Of a DNA stretch of 11,036 nucleotides, positions 1 through 6,168 are shown piece by piece (the stretch's first letter is position 1; each line of letters begins with the position of its first letter). Both the position numbers and the translations under genes were made by a program. This DNA is from JACRGC01 sp035288785. GTDB taxonomy: Archaea > Micrarchaeota > Micrarchaeia > Norongarragalinales > SBBD01. The stretch lies in assembly GCA_035288785.1 (NCBI GenBank), contig DATDZF010000034.1:1-11036 (forward strand), read 5' to 3'. The notes below the pieces were generated by a model. It was not told the DNA's origin, did not search any database, and saw nothing but the letters and a program-made list of their open reading frames with translations.

Positions 1-790
1 TCCCCGCCTGTGGACACGCACCCTGACCCTCCCGAGCCCCCGGCACCTGCCACCATCGCCCGAATCTCGGCAATTGACACGTTATTATAGCTCGCATACA
101 AAAATGCGATGCCAAAAGCCTCGCCGCCATCGCCGCCTGCGCCGCCAGTCCCGCTTGTTAGCCGGTTTCCCCCTTTTCCGCCAATCCTTCCCGTGGCATT
201 CCACAAAATAAGCCGGGTCAGGCTGTTGTTGTTTGAGGTTTGCAGATTTGTCAAATAGGCGCTTCCAGAAGCGCCTGCTGCAGCGCCGCTTCCCGAGACG
301 GTGATCCTGTCGCCACCATTGCCCCCAAATCCGGAGTAAATGGTGTCAACGGTGAGGTTGAGGAAAGTGTTGTTGTAGGTGTTGATCAAGCTAACGCCAA
401 TTGCAAAGCCGCCCCTGCCTCCAGCTGTTGGGGATGAGCTGGTTAGTCCATGGCTAGCATTCGCCCCCCACAGATTGACGAAGCTAAAATTGGTGAAAGT
501 TGAGTGATTCGCATTAGACAAATACATCCCGGTGGCATTCCCGCCATCGCCGCCAACCCCGGATGCGGAAGCGTTTTTGGGCCTGCCGCCATATAGCGAA
601 TTCAGGTATAGGTGGGAGAAGCTGTTGTTGTAATAATTTATCCCATAAATCCCAAATGCATCGCCGCCATCGACAGAATTTGCGGATGTGTTCCCGGCAG
701 TAAGCCGGTATATGTTTATGCGGGTAAAGAAGCTGTTGGAAAAGTTGTTCAGGTAGATTCCGGTTATGTTGTTCCCAGCGCCGCTGGCCA
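1..790 (-). repeat. Gly-rich beta-helix coil repeats, about 38-48 residues each
   Basis: At least six consecutive degenerate units lie within the beta-helix of the surface protein, beginning near residues 641, 678, 717, 762, 809 and 854. The consensus is roughly G-x-GG-x-A-x-G-[IMV]-x-L-x-N-x-x-N-N-S/T-F, followed by a hydrophobic strand and a Gly-rich loop. Examples are GDGGNATGMYL, GRGGFAIGVSL and GDGGEAFGIAF. At DNA level, the coding-strand motif GGCGGCGATGGC recurs with small changes near 121-140, 540-555 and 661-675. The array probably continues past the left edge. Confidence 0.75.
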
Positions 791-2705
791 TGTCCTTTGC
801 GAGGAAATCCGTAAGCAATTGCGAGGTCAGGTTGCTCCCGCTTGAATTCGCGATGTAAATCCCAAAATCGGTCATGTTGATGAAGGTGTTGTTTATCAGC
901 GTGAGGTTTATTGCGTTCACCGCCGATATGCCCCTTGAGAAATTCTTAATGACGCAGTTCTTGACAACTACGTTGTTTGCGTCGGTTATGTTGACGCCGT
1001 AGCCGGCGGTGCCATTGCCCACGATCGAATGGCCAGTGCAATCAAGGATCACATTGCTGGTGCTGATGTTCATGCATGTGCCGTTGCTGTTGATGGTGCT
1101 TGCATTGATGTCATTAGTGTAGGTTGTACTCGAGGTGAGCGTCGTGCACTCGTTGGTATAATAGGTGACGTTGTAAAAGAGCTGGTCAATGTTCATGGAC
1201 TGGCCGGCGGCATTTGATGTGCACTCCCCGAACAAATAGGGTTCTTTTTGGCTAGGCCCAAAGAAGTCATCGCATTGCCAGGGGATACCGAATTGGGCGC
1301 TCTTGTTTGCGGTTATGGAGGTGCAGATTATTGCCGGGTTTGCGCTTGTGCCGGGGTTTCCCGCAACATTTTCTTGAAAATAGTCCCAATTGTTGCCCGC
1401 GTAAATGCCATTGCATGTTACCGAGGCGGACCTCCACCATTCAAAGCACACGCTTACGGTATCGATGTAGCCGCAGTCGGTGATAGTGGAATTCGAGTAA
1501 TTGGCAAGCATCCCCATGAAAAATCCATTGTCCGCATTGTTTGTTTCCCGGATATTGTCATCGCAACTAAGACGGTCAGCAGATGAGCCGCACGTATTGC
1601 TAGGGTACACCCCATCGCAAATGCCGTCCGTAAATAAGCCAGTATCACCCCCATTGTTATAAGCCCTGCATCCCTGGGGCCGCAGTTCAACTTCCCCTCC
1701 TGGCTGCGCAACCGGATCGCCAAGGATGATGAAATAGCCGCCCTCGTCCCCGTCCCCCTCCAACGACGAAAATGCCGCATTGAAATCGTATTTTGTTGGG
1801 GGAAGCGTGCGCTCCGGGGTGTGAAGGGTATAGGATTTAGAAAACGTGCCGGTTATTCCCGAAGCATCCCAACTTATTCTTTTTATTCCGGGCGCAACAT
1901 CCTCCACCTTGCCTCCGGCCGCATCAACCACCTGCCAGGCTGCGGGGAATGTGTCCGAAAGGGCCGCATCCAGATGGGATTCTGCAAGGTCGATGGATAC
2001 AGATATTGAAACATCGGTTAATGGCGGCGCCTTGTGCTGGCCGCATTTGGGGCAAACCACCAATCGCTGGAATGACTTTTGGGAAAGCGCCTTGGTTTTT
2101 GGGGAGGGAATAGGAGAGATTGCAGGGGTTGGTGAAACCGTCGGCCCAACGGAGGGGGAGGGAATTTCAGTTGCACTTGGGGAAGGGGATGGCGTACTGG
2201 TTGCTAATGGTGATGCGGATGGTGAGGGTGCAGGAATTGGCGAGGGGGAAGTGCTTGCCTCTGGCGAAGGGCTGGCGGAAGGGGATGGCAACGGGGCAGG
2301 GGAAGTAGAAAATTGGCTTTCGGTCGAATTCACGCAGCCATCCGGGCTGCAGCTCATCACATGGAACAAGTAATCTGATGAGGGTTGCAGGGAAAATATA
2401 TCCACGGCATGCGAAATGGAATTATCTGGTTGGAAAACGGACTGCTGGGCTGCCCCAAACTGCACCAACTGGTAGAAAACGGCCGAATCTGACGGAAGGT
2501 CGGTTTCCCAAAAAACGGACGCGGAATAAGCGTTCGGAGAAATTGTTAAATTGGAAATTACTGTCGGAGGGCCGTCCCCTCCCGAAGTCTGGTTTTCCTG
2601 CGCGGACCCTCCTTGCGCAAGGAAATAGAATACGAAAAGAGCGATGCCTAGCCATATGAAATTGGCATGCAAAAAATAGCCCCGCCTCCCTCCTGCCGCG
2701 CCCAT
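1..2705 (-). CDS. Giant secreted multidomain surface protein with beta-helix (3' end beyond window)
   Basis: An uninterrupted minus-strand frame of about 901 codons starts at the ATG at 2705-2703 and stays open to base 1, so the C-terminus is missing. Visible order: signal peptide or anchor (residues 7-35; basic RR, hydrophobic 16-30, likely cleavage after GSA); fibronectin-III-like domain (about 46-130); Pro/Ser/Thr linker of SPSP-type repeats (about 132-205); a domain opening with CPKCGQHKAPP (Cys218, Cys221; to about 330); a Cys-rich, possibly jelly-roll region (about 345-515); then from about 520 a NosD/pectate-lyase-like right-handed beta-helix (VILDCTGHSIVGNG, then NN-T-F coils) with Gly-rich turns. 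About thirty N-x-S/T sequons fit N-glycosylation outside the cell. Probable role is an adhesin, surface-layer or carbohydrate-interacting protein; catalysis cannot be judged. Several plus-strand open frames here are shadows. The start is supported by a TATA-like box about 24 bases upstream. Domain names are by eye; function is inference. Confidence 0.88.
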   Translation of the reverse strand, partial: MGAAGGRRGYFLHANFIWLGIALFVFYFLAQGGSAQENQTSGGDGPPTVISNLTISPNAYSASVFWETDLPSDSAVFYQLVQFGAAQQSVFQPDNSISHAVDIFSLQPSSDYLFHVMSCSPDGCVNSTESQFSTSPAPLPSPSASPSPEASTSPSPIPAPSPSASPLATSTPSPSPSATEIPSPSVGPTVSPTPAISPIPSPKTKALSQKSFQRLVVCPKCGQHKAPPLTDVSISVSIDLAESHLDAALSDTFPAAWQVVDAAGGKVEDVAPGIKRISWDASGITGTFSKSYTLHTPERTLPPTKYDFNAAFSSLEGDGDEGGYFIILGDPVAQPGGEVELRPQGCRAYNNGGDTGLFTDGICDGVYPSNTCGSSADRLSCDDNIRETNNADNGFFMGMLANYSNSTITDCGYIDTVSVCFEWWRSASVTCNGIYAGNNWDYFQENVAGNPGTSANPAIICTSITANKSAQFGIPWQCDDFFGPSQKEPYLFGECTSNAAGQSMNIDQLFYNVTYYTNECTTLTSSTTYTNDINASTINSNGTCMNISTSNVILDCTGHSIVGNGTAGYGVNITDANNVVVKNCVIKNFSRGISAVNAINLTLINNTFINMTDFGIYIANSSGSNLTSQLLTDFLAKDMASGAGNNITGIYLNNFSNSFFTRINIYRLTAGNTSANSVDGGDAFGIYGINYYNNSFSHLYLNSLYGGRPKNASASGVGGDGGNATGMYLSNANHSTFTNFSFVNLWGANASHGLTSSSPTAGGRGGFAIGVSLINTYNNTFLNLTVDTIYSGFGGNGGDRITVSGSGAAAGASGSAYLTNLQTSNNNSLTRLILWNATGRIGGKGGNRLTSGTGGAGGDGGEAFGIAFLYASYNNVSIAEIRAMVAGAGGSGGSGCVSTGG

Positions 2706-2723
2706 GAATCAGTAACTGCGTCA

Positions 2724-2733
2724 GGTTTAAAAC
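2724..2733 (-). promoter_or_regulatory. TATA-like box for the surface protein gene
   Basis: On the minus strand, GTTTTAAACC is centred about 24 bases before the ATG at 2705. That is close to the usual archaeal TATA-to-start distance, and no Shine-Dalgarno sequence precedes the ATG, so a leaderless or nearly leaderless transcript is likely. The rest of the 2706-2845 gap shows no gene. Confidence 0.45.
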
Positions 2734-2845
2734 AAGTTGCGCTTTTACAAACCGGTTAGGGCGGTGATTGGAACGGAAATAAGACTAAAATTTTGCCGGA
2801 TGGGACAACGCACTCGACCCCAACAGCGCGGTTTCCCAGCAAAGT

Positions 2846-3883
2846 TCAGGGGATCATGACGATCTTCCCGCAATTACCGGACTTGAGCAATTCGAAGGCC
2901 TTCCCATACTCCTCCAATTTGAACTTGTGCGTGATGATTTTCCGCAAGTCAACGGCGCCCGATTTCTGGAACGCGGCAACCTTGTACCAGGTGCTAAAGA
3001 GCTTCCTGCCATTTATCCCCCTGACAGTTGCGGATTTGAAGACGATGTAATTGTTGATATCCATTGTGACTTCCTTTGGGAATACGCCCAGGATGGCAAC
3101 ATCCCCTCCCCCGCGCAGCGACTCAAAACCCGCCTTCAACGCCGGCTCGTGGCCGGACATTTCCAGGAACACATCCACGCCCTTGCCGGTTTCCTTCAGG
3201 ATGCGCTTTGCAGGATCTTCCGAGCTGGCGTTAATGGTGAGCGTTGCGCCCAATTTCCTAGCCATATTAAGCCGGTATTCGTTCGCATCCACGGCGTAAA
3301 TTTCAGTTGCGCCAGCTGCCTTGCAGAGCATGATGGAGCAAAGCCCAATTGGGCCGCAGCCAAAAATCGACACCCGCCTCCCCGAAATATCCTGCGCAAA
3401 AACCGTATGAACGGCATTCCCAAGGGGCTCCTGGGCGGTTGCCACCTCATGCGGGATGGACTTGTCGTTGTGGATCGCATTGTTCTCAGGGATTGCAATG
3501 TATTCCGCATAGCTGCCGTTGGTATCAACTCCCAGGATTTTCAGGTTCTCGCATATGTGCGCATTTGCGATCCGGCACTGGAAGCAGTTATAGTCCGCGA
3601 TGTGGGTTTCACCTGAAACGTGATCGCCTATCTCCACTTTGGAAACGAGGCTGCCCCGCTCAACAACTTCACCTGCAAATTCGTGGCCAAAGATCATCGG
3701 CGCCTTTACGCGCGATTGCGCCCATTTGTCCCAGCCGTAGATGTGCTGGTCTGTGCCGCAGATGCTGCAGGCCTTCACTTTGACAAGAACCTCCCTTGGC
3801 GCCAGCTTAGGTATCGGAACCTCCCTTAGTTCCGCTCCGGGTTTTGCTTCGGTTTTCATAAGCGCCTTCATTTTTCCTTCCAT
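2846..3883 (-). CDS. tdh: L-threonine 3-dehydrogenase
   Basis: Zinc-dependent medium-chain dehydrogenase that oxidises L-threonine to 2-amino-3-ketobutyrate with NAD+ in the cytoplasm; the product is taken up by Kbl, encoded divergently next door. The protein resembles Pyrococcus-type threonine dehydrogenase along its whole length (345 residues from this start). Catalytic zinc residues are present: Cys42 (SICGTD), His67 and Glu68 (GHE), and Glu152 (QEPLGNAV). The Rossmann motif GCGPIG is followed by an acidic VDANEYR turn, consistent with NAD+. Odd point: the structural zinc loop reads ADYNCFQC...C, so the first of four usual Cys is Asp97, while Cys100, Cys103 and Cys111 remain. I chose the ATG at 3883 because GGTGAT lies 4 bases upstream and MEGKMKALMKT aligns with the N-terminus of archaeal homologues as I recall them. 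A GTG at 3892 and ATGs at 3889 and 3871 are alternatives. Confidence 0.93.
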   Translation of the reverse strand: MEGKMKALMKTEAKPGAELREVPIPKLAPREVLVKVKACSICGTDQHIYGWDKWAQSRVKAPMIFGHEFAGEVVERGSLVSKVEIGDHVSGETHIADYNCFQCRIANAHICENLKILGVDTNGSYAEYIAIPENNAIHNDKSIPHEVATAQEPLGNAVHTVFAQDISGRRVSIFGCGPIGLCSIMLCKAAGATEIYAVDANEYRLNMARKLGATLTINASSEDPAKRILKETGKGVDVFLEMSGHEPALKAGFESLRGGGDVAILGVFPKEVTMDINNYIVFKSATVRGINGRKLFSTWYKVAAFQKSGAVDLRKIITHKFKLEEYGKAFELLKSGNCGKIVMIP

Positions 3884-4089
3884 GGGCATCACCGCAATCT
3901 TTCAGGAGTTTTCGTAACGGAAAGTCCCTAAACGGGCATTGGCTGAACCCTCAAATCCTATTCGCATTCCCAGCATAGTTAATCCCAAAGGGGAAAACCG
4001 CAAAAGGCCATTGGGATACGGCCTTCCCTTGTCGCCTTCACCGCAAATTCAATCCCAAACGGCAATCCGCCTTATCAAATGGACGGTAT

Positions 4090-4107
4090 GGAAAAAATAC
4101 TTTTTCC
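4090..4107. promoter_or_regulatory. 18-base palindrome, candidate operator
   Basis: GGAAAAA (4090-4096) and TTTTTCC (4101-4107) are exact inverted copies around ATAC. The site lies upstream of the kbl TATA-like box, within the shared divergent region. A dimeric regulator site is the simplest reading; an upstream A/T-rich promoter element is possible. Confidence 0.35.
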
Positions 4108-4187
4108 GGCCTTATGGCTGCGTTCCTTATTTCAAACATAGTCAATTAAAAATCCATCCTGAAAAAGAGTATTTAGCTAATTGTCGA

Positions 4188-4195
4188 AGGTGATC
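4188..4195 (+). promoter_or_regulatory. Shine-Dalgarno sequence of kbl
   Basis: AGGTGATC is an exact 8-base complement to the conserved 16S rRNA 3' tail and ends 2 bases before the ATG at 4198. It fixes the kbl start. Shorter versions of the same core precede tdh (GGTGAT) and HMG-CoA synthase (GTGAT), at similarly short spacing. Confidence 0.7.
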
Positions 4196-4197
4196 AT

Positions 4198-5379
4198 ATG
4201 GCGCACTACCTGGATTTCCTGAAAACAGAAATAGATGACTTGAAGGCGAAGAACCTGAATTGGGTAATAAGGGAGCTGCAAGGGCCATCGCAGCCGCATG
4301 CGAAAGTGAACGGAAAGGAGGTGCTGATGCTTTGTTCCAACAATTACCTCAACCTTTCCAACCATCCTAAAATAAAGCGGGCATCGATTGCCGCCATAAA
4401 ATCCCACGGGGCAGGCAGCGGATCGGTGCGCGCAATTGCCGGCTCGATGGATCTGCATATGCAACTCGAAAGGAAAATAGCGGAATTCAAGGGCTCGGAG
4501 GATGCGCTTTACTACCAGACCGGATTTGCAGCCAATGCAGGGCTCATCCCGGCATTGGTTGGGGAAGGGGATTTGATCATTTCCGATGAGCTCAACCACG
4601 GGAGCATTATCGACGGGGTCAGGCTCACAAAAGCCGAAAGGAAGGTATACCCGCACAAGAACATGGACGAGCTGAAAAAACTCTTGGAGGAAGCGCAGGG
4701 AAAATACCGCCGCATCCTTGTCATCACCGACGGGGTATTTTCGATGGACGGGGATATTGCGCCGATGGAAAAAATCTCGCAGCTATGCAGGGAATATGCC
4801 GCAATCAGCTATGTCGATGATGCGCACGGGGATGGGGTCTTGGGGAACGGCATTGGGATTGTGCACCACTTCCATCTTGAAGGCAAATGGGATATAGAGA
4901 TGGGCACATTCTCAAAAGCGTTCGGTGTCGTAGGAGGATATGTAAGCGGAAGCGCTGCCCTCAAGGAATTCGCCTACAACAAGAGCCGCACCTGGCTCCT
5001 TTCGGGGTCGGCGCCACCTGCTACTGCCGCCGCATGCATCGCCTCCCTGGATGTTGTCAAGAACGAGCCGCGCCACGTGAAAAAATTGTGGAAGGTCACT
5101 AATTACTGGAAGCGCGGCTTGAAAAGGATGGGATTCGACACTGGCGTTTCTGAAACGCCGATTGTCCCCGTCATGCTCGGGGATTCCGGCCTTGCGCAAC
5201 GGTTCGCAACCCGGCTGATGGATGAGGGCATTTTTGCCCTTCCGATTGTTTTTCCGATGGTTGCAAAGGATAAGGCGCGGATACGCACGATGATGAATGC
5301 GGCCCTGAAGAAGGAGGACCTGGACACGGCATTGGAAAAGTTCGAGAAGATAGGGAAAGAGTTGGGAGCGCTAAAATGA
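4198..5379 (+). CDS. kbl: 2-amino-3-ketobutyrate CoA ligase (glycine C-acetyltransferase)
   Basis: PLP-dependent alpha-oxoamine synthase that cleaves 2-amino-3-ketobutyrate with CoA to glycine and acetyl-CoA. At 393 residues it has the usual length for Kbl. Visible features are the CSNNYLNLS substrate-entry motif, GAGSGSVRAIAGS, DELNHGS with His134 (expected to stack on the PLP ring), VDDAHGDGVLG with Asp208 and His210 (PLP pyridine contacts), and GTFSKAFG with Lys240 as the Schiff-base lysine. The family also includes 8-amino-7-oxononanoate, 5-aminolevulinate and serine palmitoyl synthases. The divergent tdh next door is the main reason for calling Kbl. Start choice rests on an exact AGGTGATC ribosome binding site. 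A T6 run follows the stop. Confidence 0.92.
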   Translation: MAHYLDFLKTEIDDLKAKNLNWVIRELQGPSQPHAKVNGKEVLMLCSNNYLNLSNHPKIKRASIAAIKSHGAGSGSVRAIAGSMDLHMQLERKIAEFKGSEDALYYQTGFAANAGLIPALVGEGDLIISDELNHGSIIDGVRLTKAERKVYPHKNMDELKKLLEEAQGKYRRILVITDGVFSMDGDIAPMEKISQLCREYAAISYVDDAHGDGVLGNGIGIVHHFHLEGKWDIEMGTFSKAFGVVGGYVSGSAALKEFAYNKSRTWLLSGSAPPATAAACIASLDVVKNEPRHVKKLWKVTNYWKRGLKRMGFDTGVSETPIVPVMLGDSGLAQRFATRLMDEGIFALPIVFPMVAKDKARIRTMMNAALKKEDLDTALEKFEKIGKELGALK

Positions 5380-5390
5380 TTTGAATCGGG

Positions 5391-5402
5391 GAGCGGTTTT
5401 TT
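5391..5402 (+). terminator. Probable T-rich terminator of kbl
   Basis: A run of six T at 5397-5402 follows a short GC-rich stretch (GAGCGG), beginning 18 bases after the kbl stop. Archaeal termination often needs only a T-run. It lies in the short gap between the converging kbl and SdpI-family genes. Confidence 0.4.
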
Positions 5403-5438
5403 CAATCGTAAATTGGCTAGCGCTTATTCCACCGCGGA

Positions 5439-6086
5439 TTATTTCCTTTTTGTTTTTTGCTCCTTCCTGAATTCTACATAAGAGAAAACCAGCGACCACG
5501 CTGCAATGGCGAGCGCCATCCCGATTATCACGATGAATCCTATTTGCGGGAAGAACACCCCCAACAAAGACAAGATTCCCGTTGCCTTGAATAAATCGCC
5601 GCCAACCTTATGGGTTTTATCCCATACCCGTTCGCTGCTTAGGGTCCAGGGGGTGCGTATCCCGATGAACCAGTTGCGCTTCGCATGCCCGATCAGGCTC
5701 CCCACCTCGATAAAGAGGGCCGCAAATCCCGGAAGCATGAACTGCCCAAAATCAAATTCGTTCCCCAGGTTCCAATAGATCGAAAGTATGTGGACGTATA
5801 GCATGAAAAGGGCAAAAACCAGGATGAACCTGTCGAAGTGCTCGCGGAATTTGGCAACATTTGCCCTCAGCGGATCGATGAAAGGGATGTAATATAGCAA
5901 GACGCTCATGATAACGAGCAGCACCGGCACAAAAAAGGAGCCGAACACCTTCCCGGAATACCCGTCGGCCTTTCCGGAAAGCCCCCAGTGGGTTGCAACC
6001 TTATCCGGCATCTGCTCGTAGAAATACAAGGATATTGAAAACGATGCCAAAACTGCGGCCATGATTGCAATGTGGACCAATTTCAT
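5439..6086 (-). CDS. SdpI-family (DUF1648 plus SdpI/YhfL) membrane protein
   Basis: Integral membrane protein of 215 residues. About six hydrophobic segments are visible: roughly 5-23, 49-70, 87-105, 116-134, 166-183 and 184-203, with a basic C-terminal tail (KEQKTKRK). The DUF1648 signature after helix 1 is present (PDKVATHWGLSGKADGYS, about 27-44), as is the SdpI-core signature NWFIGIRTPWTLSSERVWDKTH (about 138-159). In Bacillus subtilis, SdpI gives immunity to the SdpC toxin and sequesters the repressor SdpR. No toxin or SdpR-like repressor gene is visible here, so the role is unknown and immunity should not be assumed. It lies 82 bases after the swivel-domain gene on the same strand, but has its own TATA-like box about 26 bases before the ATG and could be transcribed separately. 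Confidence 0.88.
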   Translation of the reverse strand: MKLVHIAIMAAVLASFSISLYFYEQMPDKVATHWGLSGKADGYSGKVFGSFFVPVLLVIMSVLLYYIPFIDPLRANVAKFREHFDRFILVFALFMLYVHILSIYWNLGNEFDFGQFMLPGFAALFIEVGSLIGHAKRNWFIGIRTPWTLSSERVWDKTHKVGGDLFKATGILSLLGVFFPQIGFIVIIGMALAIAAWSLVFSYVEFRKEQKTKRK

Positions 6087-6094
6087 GGTATCAT

Positions 6095-6116
6095 TGGGGC
6101 CCCATCATGTAAATAT
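6095..6116 (-). promoter_or_regulatory. TATA-like box and palindrome ahead of the SdpI-family gene
   Basis: On the minus strand, ATATTTAC (6116-6109) is centred about 26 bases before the ATG at 6086, fitting leaderless transcription. Between this box and the start lies the perfect 10-base palindrome TGGGGCCCCA (6095-6104), flanked by direct ATGAT copies. That is where a repressor would block initiation. The operator reading is inference. Confidence 0.42.
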
Positions 6117-6168
6117 GGTGCGGTTTGGAAAGAATACTTACCATGGGAAGCGCAATAGATGCAATTGC

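Larger units (their letters stand above)
3884..4197. promoter_or_regulatory. Divergent tdh/kbl promoter region
   Basis: About 314 bases separate the two divergent starts, and I see no convincing gene. For kbl, TTAAAAAT at 4146-4153 sits about 47 bases before the ATG, implying a leader of about 20 bases. For tdh, a weaker CGTTTAGGG element near 3927-3934 (minus) is similarly placed about 47 bases before the start at 3883. A perfect 7-base inverted repeat, GGAAAAA-ATAC-TTTTTCC, lies at 4090-4107. The heptamer ATCCCAA occurs at 3982-3988 and 4052-4058, and inverted at 4011-4017. These could be binding sites for a shared regulator; this is inference. Confidence 0.5.

Noticed and set aside
120..146. 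Repeated GCC triplets as a possible CRISPR or satellite array
   Set aside because: The units are short, irregular and in frame with Gly codons of the beta-helix; there are no spacers.
1846..2373. 175-residue plus-strand frame with repeated GEG motifs
   Set aside because: The repetitive GEG/GDG look is the reverse complement of the Pro/Ser linker codons of the surface protein; no independent support.
2676..2687. RRGYFL near the surface protein N-terminus as a Tat signal
   Set aside because: The twin Arg is separated from FL by two residues rather than one and the h-region is strongly hydrophobic; a Sec signal is more likely.
2927..3616. 229-residue plus-strand open frame
   Set aside because: It is opposite tdh, which matches its family end to end; the frame is a codon-bias shadow.
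3939..4193. 84-residue plus-strand frame in the tdh/kbl gap
   Set aside because: It would start at TTG without a ribosome site, has unstructured composition, and overlaps the kbl promoter and ribosome binding site.
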